Part shown: positions 26,171 through 36,494 of the stretch, piece by piece
Numbering within the stretch: position 1 is the first letter of the stretch
Layout of the letters: the number at the start of each line of letters is the position of its first letter
Source: Candidatus Limimorpha caballi
Lineage (GTDB): Bacteria; Bacteroidota; Bacteroidia; Bacteroidales; F082
NCBI GenBank assembly: GCA_018064605.1
Contig: JAGHUX010000005.1
Span: forward strand, 124,001-188,000
Length of the DNA: 64,000 bases
Direction of reading: 5' to 3'
Translations under genes and position numbers: made by a program
Notes under the pieces: model-generated
Database searches by the model: none
Told to the model about the DNA's origin: nothing
What the model saw: only the letters and a program-made list of their open reading frames with translations

Positions 26171-26229
26171 TACATTTAATCTTAATGCCGAAGATTTTCG
26201 GTGAAAATAATATGAGCCCCCGCACCTAA

Positions 26230-26265
26230 GCACGCCCCGCGAAAAGAGCGGCACCTCCGGCGTGC
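26230..26265. other. GC-rich double hairpin between fRMsr and AlaX genes
   Basis: Outer stem GCACGCC / GGCGTGC and inner stem CCGC / GCGG. There is no T tract on either side, so it is not a standard terminator, although it lies just past the fRMsr stop. Confidence 0.6.
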
Positions 26266-26271
26266 AACATC

Positions 26272-26739
26272 TCAGCCGATTGCGACGATCTTCTCAAGCC
26301 AAAGCCTGTCGGTCTCGTCAAAACAGCCAAGTCGCTCGCTGTCAATGTCAAGCACCGCGACGACCTCATTGTTTCTGAAGACCGGCACCACAATCTCCGA
26401 GCGCGACAGCGAGCTGCACGCGATGTGTCCGGGGAACTTCCCGACATCCGGGACGATGACGGTGCGTCGTTCGGCCCATGCGGTGCCGCAGACCCCCCTG
26501 CCCTTTCCTATCCTCGTGCACGCCACCGGACCCTGGAACGGGCCGAGCACCAACTCCTCGCCGACGACACGGTAAAACCCGACCCACCAAAAACCGAACG
26601 TCGTCTTCAGACATGCCGCGACGTTCGCCATGTCCGCGACAGCATCCGGCTCGCCTTCAACCAGAGACTCAACCTGCGGGAACAAGTTGGAATACAACTC
26701 ATCCTTTGTTCCACCTTTGACAATCAATTCTTCTGACAC
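26272..26739 (-). CDS. msrC: Free methionine-(R)-sulfoxide reductase (GAF domain)
   Basis: 155 residues forming one GAF domain with the fRMsr signature: LGPFQGPVACTRIGKGRGVCG and HIACSSLSRSEIVVPVF. The three catalytic cysteines correspond to Cys74, Cys84 and Cys108. It reduces free methionine-R-sulfoxide with thioredoxin; trxA is present at 8.6 kb. The next gene upstream on this strand is the fucosidase, 39 nt away on the other side, in an apparently separate unit. Confidence 0.93.
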   Translation of the reverse strand: MSEELIVKGGTKDELYSNLFPQVESLVEGEPDAVADMANVAACLKTTFGFWWVGFYRVVGEELVLGPFQGPVACTRIGKGRGVCGTAWAERRTVIVPDVGKFPGHIACSSLSRSEIVVPVFRNNEVVAVLDIDSERLGCFDETDRLWLEKIVAIG

Positions 26740-26778
26740 CTTATTTGAATTTAGTTCTTAACATTTATTAACAATTCC

Positions 26779-28809
26779 TCAAAAAACCTGAAACTCGGCG
26801 ATGTTGCACGATTTCGCGTTGTCGGTATTTCCCTTGGCGACAAACCTGACTCGCTTGCCAACAACCGGCTCAAAATTAACGACTTGCTCAATCGGGTTGT
26901 TCTTGATGTTTCCGAACGAGCCTTTTGAAATCAGTTTGCCGTCAACGAAAAACTCATATTCGTTTATGTGCCTCGACGCGTCACGGCCCTGCGACGGAAG
27001 ATAAGAAAAACCAGTAACCGTCTGTGTTTCATTATATTCCAACTCGACAACAGCATTTTCCATCATCCTATATGTAACTGAAAAACCTGAACCGTCGTAA
27101 ATCTTATTAAATCCATTTTCAGGAGAAATCACCTTGAAACTCTCGTGCGGCAAAGGCAACATTTTTGTTGAAACAGCACTTGATTTTCCCGAAACCGCAT
27201 CAAAAGCAACGGCTTTTATCATGCCTTTGTCTTTGAAAATGAACGGTTTATCATATTTTATCGCATTTTCGCCGACAACAGGCGCAGAGCCGTCAACCGT
27301 ATAATAAATCTCCGTGTTTTGGTCGGACGATTCGATTGTCACAACATTGTCATAATTTCTGGAAATTTTCGGCTCCGAAAGCAGCGCCGGAGCGCAGAAA
27401 GCCTCTATATTGCTGATACACAACGGGCCGCGGCTTTCTTCAAAATAAATCACGAGTTTGTCGAGCTTGACCGTGTTGAACCTCACGATTCGTTTGTAAC
27501 CTATGGTCGTCGTCGTGTCGTATGTCGGAATCTTGAACCATTTCCCGTCAAGTTCTCCTTCCAAATAAAACGACTTAACTCTTTGACCGAGAGCAATATA
27601 CTCCTGAAGAAGCACTCGGTTCATCATCACTGGTTTTTCAAATTTGAAAGAGATGCTTCCGTAAGGATAATCGTCGTTTGTCGCCCAATAAGTCTCAGGG
27701 TTTCCGTCGTTGACTTTTGAGGCGGAGAATTTGCGTCCGCGTTCATCGTCGGCACTGACTTTTGCATCAAGCAACAGATTGTCTTTCAATTCATTAGAGA
27801 TTGTCTGATGAAGTTCCATCGCACGCAACGAATCCTGCGGATAGATTTTCCCGCTCAATCCGACCGGGAAATTGAGCAGCAGATTGGCGTTATGTCCGAC
27901 GCTATTGTAATAAATATCAACGAGTTTCGCCAGTGTCTTGACCTGATGGTCTTCGCGTTGATGATAGAACCAGCCCGGACGGATTGACACATCTACCTCG
28001 GCGGGAATCCAAGAGACGCCGTCTTCGCTGCCGTAAGTCAATTGGTTGTAGTTTTCGCTGTCGGAGAGCATCGCCCAGTTTGTCGCGCCTGCCCAGCCCT
28101 GCTCGTTGCCGACCCAACGTATTGTCTGACAAGGCCCTCCGAAAATCATCGCATCGGGATGACGTTTGTGAATCGTGTCTTTAGCGCGTTGATAATCATA
28201 GTATTCGCGTGCGTCTATCGAACGGCGTTCGTTGGCGCCTCCGTAATAACCGGTGCCTCCGTTGGCGCCATCGAACCAGAACTCAAACAGCGGACCGTAA
28301 TTTGAAGTCAACTCTTTGATTTGCTGATGATAAGTCTCGACATAGCCCGGAAAACCGTACTCCGCGTTGTTCCTGTCCCACGGCGAGAGATATATCCCGA
28401 ACTTCAGCCCGTATTTGCGGCAGGCGTCGGAGAGTTCGCGCACCATATCGCCTTCACCGTTTTTATACAGCGACTTGCTGACATTGTAATCAGTTGATTT
28501 TGTTGGCCATAGACAGAAGCCATCGTGATGTTTCGCAGTAAGTATCACGCCTTTCATCCCGCAGGCTTTGAGCGTCGCAGCCCATTGTTCGCAGTCCAAA
28601 TCCGTCGGGTTGAACGTCGAAGCCGGAGTGTCGCCCCCACCCCACTCCAAGTCGTTGAAAGTGTTGAGGCCGAAATGCACGAAAGCATACGTCTCCATCT
28701 GATGCCACGCGATTTGTTCGGGACTCGGAATCGGCCCTACCGGTTCCGGCGCTTTTGCACATGAATGCAATAAAATCGCCGATATTAAAAATGACAGATA
28801 TTTTCTCAT
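26779..28809 (-). CDS. Alpha-L-fucosidase, GH29 (lipoprotein)
   Basis: 676 residues with a lipoprotein signal (lipobox LLHSC, Cys17). The GH29 barrel shows AKHHDGFCLWPTKSTDYNV, KFGIYLSPWDRN and the nucleophile Asp180 in FEFWFDGANG. It is followed by a discoidin (F5/8 type C) domain near 360-470, a chitobiase C-terminal-like domain (EIYYTVDGSAPV) and a second discoidin-like domain at the end. It removes alpha-linked fucose from glycans outside or in the periplasm. Its start overlaps the stop of the GH110 gene by 4 nt. The HHDG layout with accessory domains fits the GH29-B type, but linkage specificity cannot be read from sequence here. Confidence 0.93.
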   Translation of the reverse strand: MRKYLSFLISAILLHSCAKAPEPVGPIPSPEQIAWHQMETYAFVHFGLNTFNDLEWGGGDTPASTFNPTDLDCEQWAATLKACGMKGVILTAKHHDGFCLWPTKSTDYNVSKSLYKNGEGDMVRELSDACRKYGLKFGIYLSPWDRNNAEYGFPGYVETYHQQIKELTSNYGPLFEFWFDGANGGTGYYGGANERRSIDAREYYDYQRAKDTIHKRHPDAMIFGGPCQTIRWVGNEQGWAGATNWAMLSDSENYNQLTYGSEDGVSWIPAEVDVSIRPGWFYHQREDHQVKTLAKLVDIYYNSVGHNANLLLNFPVGLSGKIYPQDSLRAMELHQTISNELKDNLLLDAKVSADDERGRKFSASKVNDGNPETYWATNDDYPYGSISFKFEKPVMMNRVLLQEYIALGQRVKSFYLEGELDGKWFKIPTYDTTTTIGYKRIVRFNTVKLDKLVIYFEESRGPLCISNIEAFCAPALLSEPKISRNYDNVVTIESSDQNTEIYYTVDGSAPVVGENAIKYDKPFIFKDKGMIKAVAFDAVSGKSSAVSTKMLPLPHESFKVISPENGFNKIYDGSGFSVTYRMMENAVVELEYNETQTVTGFSYLPSQGRDASRHINEYEFFVDGKLISKGSFGNIKNNPIEQVVNFEPVVGKRVRFVAKGNTDNAKSCNIAEFQVF

Positions 28810-30536
28810 TTTATGTTGATGTTGTCGCAGTTTGTCGTGATAAAAAATCTTTCTTCTTTCTTATTATATTGATAATCAGTTGTTTCAGTCAAAGAATTGT
28901 CATAAAATTCAAAACCATCAACACAATAAATGTTTACGATTCGCGGATCGAAATGCCGGAATATATTGTCGTGGACGCGGATATTCTTGTGGTAACGGCA
29001 ATTTTCCTTGTCTTTCCAGATGCCAGAGCCAACCGCTATTGTTGCTTTTCCCCAGCTTGGCGAGCCGAAGCCGCAGTTATCGAAGACATTCCGCGTGATT
29101 TCGACATCGCGCACGCCGCTTTGCTCGAACCAATACGAGCCGTCGCCCTCAAAATATATCGGAGAGCCGGGCACGTGGAAATAGTTCGAGTCGATGACGA
29201 TTTTTGCACGCGAGCCGAGCAGCAGACCACGGGCGCGGTTTGAACGGACAGTGCAGCCTTTTATCGTAACTTCCGGATAATAAGACGTTTGCGCGACGAC
29301 AAAGCCTCTTTCCACAAACGCGCTCAACGGCTCCCTCAAAACGATTTCCTGATACTCCTTATTAATTATCCTTACCTCCTCGACCACCGCATCTTCGACG
29401 TGTTCAAGACTTTGATTGTTCACAATTTCGATATTCAAACCTTTCTTGAAAAAATAAAAGCCATATTGAGCCTCGTGCATAAGTTTGACAATCAATTTAT
29501 TAGGATAAACGACATCGATTATTTTGCAATAGATGCCATGGATATTTGTCGCGTCATCGAATTGATTTTCAAAGAGGCAGTCGGTCAGTTTCCCGTAGCC
29601 GCCGCAGTTCGCGAAATGAGTCGCGTCGGCGGTCGCGCTGAGAACACGGTTTTTGCCAGGTGCCGGCGTGACATTACATTTATTCAACTCAATGTCCATC
29701 GAGCGTTGCACCACGAAAGCCATCCCGCCGGAATGATAGACATTTGCATTCTTTATCAGCACATTACGGCAGTCAGAGATGATGAAAGCCGGCACGAGTC
29801 GATGGCCGCAGCCGAAGACAAGGATATTGCCCGGCGTCGCCTTCAAGTCATCGTAAAACATTCTAACACAGTCATTTTCCAGATCCGCAGCTTTCACGGC
29901 GCCGTCAGCCCAATAGTCAACGGCATCATGCGCCGGCTCGCGCTTTTGTTTGTCAAACTCAAGCAGAGAATTGTAAAATCCGCTTCCCGTCGGCTTGTTC
30001 GCGAAACTCAACAGTCCGTTTCTGATCTCGTATGGAAATTCGTCCTTGTCAAATTTGAGGTCAACAAAGTCTTTTTGCACATTGACAATCTCAGCTTCAG
30101 AATGGAACGGTGTCGTGTAATCTATTGAGACTCCGCTTATTACAACATCATTTGAATAATTCAGCAGAAAAGGCACGACATATCCGACGAAATCAAGATG
30201 AGTGTCATCGCCTTGAATTTCAATGTTTTCCATTCCGGAAAGGTCGAAAGCGATACGTTTCAAGCCTTCATCATTGTTTGTCACGAAACAATAGCGTTCA
30301 AAGGCGAAATCAGGTTTGACCTGCAAATGCCCGGAAGGAAGAACCAACTTATTGGCTTTCAACCTGTTACAATCTTCTATCGCATTACGAATCGCGGGCA
30401 TCACGTCATCCTGCATGTCGGAAGTGATGTAATCCTTCAGGAAAACCGTCTTTGATTGATTTTCGCATGACAGCAACATGAAAACCGCAGACAGGACAAA
30501 CGTAACCATAAGACAATCAACAGATTTATTTCTCAT
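28806..30536 (-). CDS. GH110-like alpha-1,3-galactosidase (parallel beta-helix lipoprotein)
   Basis: 576 residues, lipobox LLSC (Cys24). The protein is a right-handed parallel beta-helix with motifs I associate with GH110 exo-alpha-galactosidases (GlaA/GlaB of Bacteroides): VLSATADATHFANCGGYGKL, then CLFENQFDDATNIHG, and late helix rungs such as IRVHDNIFRHFDPR. GH110 enzymes remove terminal alpha-1,3-galactose from blood group B and related glycans. The coupled GH29 fucosidase supports a role on fucosylated host glycans. A generic pectate-lyase-like beta-helix is the alternative. The promoter lies 22 bp upstream. Confidence 0.8.
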   Translation of the reverse strand: MRNKSVDCLMVTFVLSAVFMLLSCENQSKTVFLKDYITSDMQDDVMPAIRNAIEDCNRLKANKLVLPSGHLQVKPDFAFERYCFVTNNDEGLKRIAFDLSGMENIEIQGDDTHLDFVGYVVPFLLNYSNDVVISGVSIDYTTPFHSEAEIVNVQKDFVDLKFDKDEFPYEIRNGLLSFANKPTGSGFYNSLLEFDKQKREPAHDAVDYWADGAVKAADLENDCVRMFYDDLKATPGNILVFGCGHRLVPAFIISDCRNVLIKNANVYHSGGMAFVVQRSMDIELNKCNVTPAPGKNRVLSATADATHFANCGGYGKLTDCLFENQFDDATNIHGIYCKIIDVVYPNKLIVKLMHEAQYGFYFFKKGLNIEIVNNQSLEHVEDAVVEEVRIINKEYQEIVLREPLSAFVERGFVVAQTSYYPEVTIKGCTVRSNRARGLLLGSRAKIVIDSNYFHVPGSPIYFEGDGSYWFEQSGVRDVEITRNVFDNCGFGSPSWGKATIAVGSGIWKDKENCRYHKNIRVHDNIFRHFDPRIVNIYCVDGFEFYDNSLTETTDYQYNKKEERFFITTNCDNINIK

Positions 30537-30557
30537 ATCAGAAGATTAAATTTTTAA

Positions 30558-30565
30558 CAAAAGTA
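30558..30565 (-). promoter_or_regulatory. -7 element for the GH110-GH29 operon
   Basis: TACTTTTG on the minus strand, 22 bp before the GH110 start, in the intergenic space shared with the divergent T9SS-galK promoter. Confidence 0.55.
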
Positions 30566-30587
30566 AGTATATTTTTTGAATAAAAAA

Positions 30588-30619
30588 TTTGTGGAAATGA
30601 AAAAAATCTGCTAATTTTG
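30588..30619 (+). promoter_or_regulatory. Promoter of the T9SS protein-galK operon
   Basis: TTTG at 30588-30591, 20-bp spacer, TAATTTTG at 30612-30619. Complete consensus match, leader about 35 nt. It lies back to back with the GH110 promoter, so one regulator could act on both. Confidence 0.78.
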
Positions 30620-30660
30620 GCGTTTTAAATTTGGGAAGTAACACATAAAAATATCACACT

Positions 30661-33129
30661 ATGAAAAGACTTTACGTAGCAGTTTTGATACTTTTAATGA
30701 GTCTTACCGGATTCACACAAGTCATTGTAAATGAAAGTTTTGAGCAAGGCAACACCGATGGCGAGGCTCCTCTCGGATGGATTTGTGACGATGACGGATG
30801 GCGTTGCGGCTTTCAGGAGCAGGACCACAACCGCATCCCGCATTCAGGCGATTGGTACGTTTACGCGAAGTACAACCGCGAGAAATGGATGTACAAGGAA
30901 ATCAGCACGGAAGCCAATTCGGTTTACAGGATTTCGTTCTGGTATGTGACGAACGGCGTCGGACATTTCGACTTCGAGATAAAAGCCGGAAACGCCGCCA
31001 ATCCGAGCAGCATGACGACCGCGATTTTGCCTGAAACCGTCATTGAAAACACTGAATATCAATACATGACGCTCATTTACGAAAGTGAGACAGCAGGCAC
31101 AAAATACATCGGGTTCCATTATACGGCCGACAACCTGACATGGTATCTCTCGCTTGACGACATAGTCATTGAGAAAACCGAGCCGTACAACTTCTCCGCC
31201 GAACAACTCACGCCCGACACCACCGTCTATTTCGGCGAATACGGGCATTTCCGCTTCAACATCTCCAACACGGGGTCAGAAACCGAGACAATCAATTTTT
31301 ACAACATATCTGGTGATTATCAGAATGTTACATTCACGAAAGACGGAAACACTGTCACGACATACGACATTCCGGTCGGAGCTACTTTGGAGTTCGTAGC
31401 ACACGGCCAGCTACCGATGGATCTGAACCCGGACCAATACGTCATCCTGCATTTTGACATCACATCGATGCACAACACACATTTGGAGACGCTGGTTTTC
31501 ACGGGGACAGCCCTGAAGCCGATTGACCAGTTCCCGCTGACGGAAGGCTTTGACGGAGAGACATTCCCGCCGTTCGGATGGCAGAACGTCTGTCTCGTCG
31601 GCGATGAGGTCTTCGAGCGTTTCACCGTGGGCGAATGGCCTATGTGCGAGCCGCATAACGGCAGCGAGGCGATGGCGAGATATTACAGCTACCTCTCGGA
31701 TGTCGGCGACGGCGCGATGCTCGTGTCGCCGAAGATGCAACTCAGCGCCACCGGCAACATCGTCCGTTTCTGGATCTTCAGAAACTACAACAACTGGCAG
31801 AAGTCGGACAAAATCAACGTCTATTACTCCCCGACTCCGTCTGTCGAGGGCGCAACGCTTCTCGGCACGGTCCACCGCCACACGGAGCTTGAGCCTGCAG
31901 TTGAAAATATTGACGACTGGTATGAATACAGCTACACTTTCGACAGCCCGGAGGGTTACGGTTTCGTCATCTTTGAGGCAGTGAGCGACAGAGGTTGGAA
32001 CCTCTTCATTGATGACATTTTCGTCAACTCGACGACTGTTGACAACGACCCGCCGACGGTGGTCTCTGTCGCCGGGACGCGGCAGTGGGCCGACACCGAC
32101 ATGGAAATCAACGTCAGGGTTTACGACGAGTCGGATGTTCCTGACGAGATGGAAGCGACATATACCATTGACGGTCAGTCACATAACATCACATTCCACA
32201 AGTCATCGAAGAGCAATTACGACTTCGCAGGCACGATTCCGGCGCAGCCGAACCACACTTCCGGCGAGATAATTTTCCAACTTGAAGACGAGCTCGGACA
32301 TAGCGCCGCGTCTGATTCCTACGAGATTCACTGGGACTGGCAGCGGCCTCTCCTGCTCGAAGGCTTTGAAGGCGAACAATTTCCGCCGCAAGACTGGATG
32401 ATGGAGTCGGCTGACATGAGCTGGTTCGTGTGGTCGAGAGTCGGGACGACGTATTACACCGACAGCGACAACTATGAATATGTCGTTGTACCGAAACAAG
32501 GCGCGAAGCAGGCCGCCCTTGAATGGGACTACACCGACGAGGCCGGGATGCAGGACGAACAGCTCATCTCGCCGATGCTCACCATCGACCGTCCGACGGC
32601 ACTCAGCTTCGAGACGTTCTGCCACTACGGATTCCCATATCACGACCATTTCACGGTGAGCATCCTCAACACAAACACGGGGATGTGGAACGAGGTCTGG
32701 GACGCCGCCGACCTCGCCTTCGGCATCAACCAATATGACGAGAAAGTCAATATCGACCTCACTGATTATCAAGGGCAAAACATCAGAATAAAATGGCGCG
32801 GATATAATTCAGACGCCTCGCAGCTGTGGTATTCGTGGTTCATCGACAACGTGAAAGTCGTACCGACCGACACTCTTGACGCCGTTGATGAGATTTCATT
32901 GACCGAAACAGCGGTTTATCCGAACCCGTTCATCAACACATTGACAATCAAAGCAGAAGAGACAATACAACACATAAACATTTACAACATCGTCGGTTTG
33001 AAAGTCAACGAAATCGTTCTCAACAGCAAGGAGACTGTCCTCGACCTTTCAAAACTGAATGTTGGGATGTACATGATTGAAATCGTCACTGACAAAGGCA
33101 GACACACCAAACCGATAATTAAAAAATAA
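30661..33129 (+). CDS. Large secreted choice-of-anchor J protein with T9SS type A sorting domain
   Basis: 822 residues: signal peptide ending in GFTQ, then three related cleaved-adhesin/choice-of-anchor J domains (about 21-170, 285-450 and 565-740). Each has FEQGN-, FDGE- or FEGEQ-type openings, a W-rich sandwich and a closing (S/F)(L/I)DDI or FIDN strand. An Ig-like segment lies between the second and third. The C-terminus (about 750-822) is a type A sorting domain: VYPNPFINTLTIKA, then INIYNIVGLKV and GMYMIEIVTDKGRHTKPIIKK. The modules could bind glycans or proteins at the surface. galK starts 8 nt after the stop, an unusual partner for a surface protein. Confidence 0.9.
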   Translation: MKRLYVAVLILLMSLTGFTQVIVNESFEQGNTDGEAPLGWICDDDGWRCGFQEQDHNRIPHSGDWYVYAKYNREKWMYKEISTEANSVYRISFWYVTNGVGHFDFEIKAGNAANPSSMTTAILPETVIENTEYQYMTLIYESETAGTKYIGFHYTADNLTWYLSLDDIVIEKTEPYNFSAEQLTPDTTVYFGEYGHFRFNISNTGSETETINFYNISGDYQNVTFTKDGNTVTTYDIPVGATLEFVAHGQLPMDLNPDQYVILHFDITSMHNTHLETLVFTGTALKPIDQFPLTEGFDGETFPPFGWQNVCLVGDEVFERFTVGEWPMCEPHNGSEAMARYYSYLSDVGDGAMLVSPKMQLSATGNIVRFWIFRNYNNWQKSDKINVYYSPTPSVEGATLLGTVHRHTELEPAVENIDDWYEYSYTFDSPEGYGFVIFEAVSDRGWNLFIDDIFVNSTTVDNDPPTVVSVAGTRQWADTDMEINVRVYDESDVPDEMEATYTIDGQSHNITFHKSSKSNYDFAGTIPAQPNHTSGEIIFQLEDELGHSAASDSYEIHWDWQRPLLLEGFEGEQFPPQDWMMESADMSWFVWSRVGTTYYTDSDNYEYVVVPKQGAKQAALEWDYTDEAGMQDEQLISPMLTIDRPTALSFETFCHYGFPYHDHFTVSILNTNTGMWNEVWDAADLAFGINQYDEKVNIDLTDYQGQNIRIKWRGYNSDASQLWYSWFIDNVKVVPTDTLDAVDEISLTETAVYPNPFINTLTIKAEETIQHINIYNIVGLKVNEIVLNSKETVLDLSKLNVGMYMIEIVTDKGRHTKPIIKK

Positions 33130-33137
33130 ACTTGCAA

Positions 33138-34286
<1,149 letters not shown>

Positions 34287-34403
34287 TGAACCGCATGGCG
34301 GTTTCACATCCGTCGCGATGGAATTTATTCCGTGGAAATTATGGACATAAAATGAAATTTGAAACAACATTAATTTGACAATAAATATTTAAATTACAAT
34401 AAG

Positions 34404-35303
34404 ATGAAACCAACATTATTAGTTTTGGCAGCAGGGATGGGTTCACGTTACGGAGCCCTGAAGCAGATGGACGGCGTCGGCCCCAACAACGAAGCCATCC
34501 TCGACTATTCGATTTTTGACGCGAAACGCGCCGGCTTCGGCAAGGTCGTTTTCGTCATCCGCAAGGATTTCGCGGAAGCGTTCGAGAAAATCAACAACAC
34601 GGAGCGTTTCGGGATGCCGGTGGAATATGTCTATCAGTCGTTGGACAAGCTGCCGGAAGGTTTTTCAATCCCTGAAGGCCGCGTGAAACCATGGGGCACA
34701 GGCCACGCAGTCTTGATGGCCGCCGATGTCATCAAAGAGCCGTTCGCCGTCATCAACGCCGACGACTTCTACGGCAAAGAGGCATACGAGGTTATGGCTC
34801 AATACCTTACGGAATGCGAAGGCAAGAAAGGCGCATATTCGATGGTGGCTTACAAGCTGAGGAACACCCTGTCGGACTTCGGCACGGTGTCGCGCGGCGT
34901 CTGCACGCAGAACAGATGCCATTACCTCCAGACCATCGTCGAACGCACGTCGATCGCGAAGACAGCCGACGGCGCGGCATACACCGACGAGACCGGCGAA
35001 CACGCCTTGGACCTCGACACATTAGTCTCCATGAACTTCTTCGGCTTCACGCCAGATTTCCTCGGACACCTCGCCGACGGCTTCAAGACATTCCTACAAG
35101 GACCGGCACAGACCAACATCAAGGCTGAATATTACATCCCGCTGGAAGTCAACAACCAAATAAACAGCAAGAACGCCAAACTAAAAGTGCTTTCGAGCGA
35201 CGCCGTCTGGTTCGGCGTGACATACAAAGAAGACAAGCCCGATGTCATGAAGAAGATCGTCAGCCTGATCGACAAAGGCGTTTATCCCGACAAACTCTGG
35301 TAG
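34404..35303 (+). CDS. Sugar-phosphate nucleotidyltransferase in the galactose operon
   Basis: 299 residues with the NTP-transferase fold. The nucleotide-binding signature LVLAAGMGSRYGALKQMDGV lies at 6-25, GTGHAVLMA is near residue 98, and the metal-binding Asp is in VINADDFYG near residue 115. The family makes NDP-sugars from sugar-1-phosphates. Its place directly after galK and 2 nt before galM suggests a hexose-1-phosphate, possibly galactose-1-phosphate, as substrate. It is not GalT: the histidine-triad type active site (HPH) is absent. The C-terminal part (about 215-299) is typical of a Bacteroidota-specific group that I cannot assign to a named activity. Confidence 0.8.
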   Translation: MKPTLLVLAAGMGSRYGALKQMDGVGPNNEAILDYSIFDAKRAGFGKVVFVIRKDFAEAFEKINNTERFGMPVEYVYQSLDKLPEGFSIPEGRVKPWGTGHAVLMAADVIKEPFAVINADDFYGKEAYEVMAQYLTECEGKKGAYSMVAYKLRNTLSDFGTVSRGVCTQNRCHYLQTIVERTSIAKTADGAAYTDETGEHALDLDTLVSMNFFGFTPDFLGHLADGFKTFLQGPAQTNIKAEYYIPLEVNNQINSKNAKLKVLSSDAVWFGVTYKEDKPDVMKKIVSLIDKGVYPDKLW

Positions 35304-35305
35304 TT

Positions 35306-36397
35306 ATGGAAATAAAAAAGAAGAAAACAGAAAACAGCGACGACTCAAGAATAATATCAATGGTTGATCTCATGAAAGATATGAAGACCGCTCAGACATT
35401 CAAGCTGACGAACAAGTCGGGGGCTTCCGTCACGTTGTGCAACATCGGCGCAGGCATCGTCTCCGTCATCGTCCCGGACAAAGACGGCAAGATGCGTGAC
35501 GTCGTGCTCGGCTACAAGAACCTTGAAGACTACGTAGGCGACGGCCCGTGTGCCGGCAAGGTCCCGGGACGTTTCGCGAACAGGATCAACCGCGGACAGT
35601 TCAGCATCGACGGGAAGAAATACCAGCTCGTGCTTAACACCAGCGACGGCAAGCATCATCTTCACGGCGGGTCCGACGGCTTCGCGAACCAATACTGGGA
35701 AGGCAGACAAACAGCTGACAAAGTGGAGTTTACGTATTTCTCGAAAGACGGCGAGGCCGGCTATCCGGGCAACCTGACAGCGAAGGCGGTTTACAGCTGG
35801 AACGATGACAACGAGATAACACTCGAACTCTCGGCCACGACCGACGCCCCGACAATCGTGAATCTCACCAACCACACCTATTTTAATTTAAAAGGTGAAG
35901 GCAACGGAAACATCCTCGACCACAAGATGAAACTCTTCGCGCAGAACTACCTCCCCGCCACCGACGAACTCATCACGACAGGCGAAGTCGCCACTGTCAA
36001 AGGCACTCCGATGGACTTCACCGAACCGAAGCTCATCGGCAAGGACATAAACGAGAAGTTCGATGCCTTGGTCAACGGCAAAGGCTACGACAGTTGCTGG
36101 GTCATCGACGGCTACAAGAAAGGCGAGATGCACCAGGCGGCGGCACTCATGAGCGAGGAGTCCGGAATAAAAGTCGAGCTGTTCACCACGCAGCCGGGCG
36201 TGCAGTGCTACACCGGCAACTGGTTGAGCGGCTGTCCGACAGGCAAATGCGGCAAGAGCTACGAGGACTACGAAGGCGTCGCCCTTGAATGCCAGGCCCT
36301 CCCCGACTCCCCGAACAAACCCGACTTCCCCAACACAGTGCTGCGCCCGGGAGAAGAATACAAACAGACGATAAAGTTCAAGTTTTCAAATTTTTAA
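35306..36397 (+). CDS. galM: Aldose 1-epimerase (galactose mutarotase)
   Basis: 363 residues. The family motifs are NRINRGQFSIDGKKYQL, the catalytic His pair around HLHGGSDGF and NLTNHTYFNL, and near the end EGVALECQALPDSPNKPDF with the catalytic Glu. It interconverts alpha and beta galactose or glucose. No signal peptide, so cytoplasmic. Start 2 nt after the nucleotidyltransferase stop; an internal Met at codon 14 is another possible start. Confidence 0.95.
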   Translation: MEIKKKKTENSDDSRIISMVDLMKDMKTAQTFKLTNKSGASVTLCNIGAGIVSVIVPDKDGKMRDVVLGYKNLEDYVGDGPCAGKVPGRFANRINRGQFSIDGKKYQLVLNTSDGKHHLHGGSDGFANQYWEGRQTADKVEFTYFSKDGEAGYPGNLTAKAVYSWNDDNEITLELSATTDAPTIVNLTNHTYFNLKGEGNGNILDHKMKLFAQNYLPATDELITTGEVATVKGTPMDFTEPKLIGKDINEKFDALVNGKGYDSCWVIDGYKKGEMHQAAALMSEESGIKVELFTTQPGVQCYTGNWLSGCPTGKCGKSYEDYEGVALECQALPDSPNKPDFPNTVLRPGEEYKQTIKFKFSNF

Positions 36398-36494
36398 ATT
36401 TTAACACAAGTTTCACAAGTTAGTAACACAAGTTTTTAAGACTTGCTGGCAACTAAACACCTCAAACAACTAAAACAACTAAACAACTAATATT
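36398..36494. repeat. Simple repeats in the galM-gluP gap
   Basis: Three ACACAAGTTT / TCACAAGTTA-like units, then CACCTCAAACAACTAAAACAACTAAA-type units of about 9-10 bp. The material resembles the CTCAAACACC stretches near 8.5 and 13.7 kb. Confidence 0.6.
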
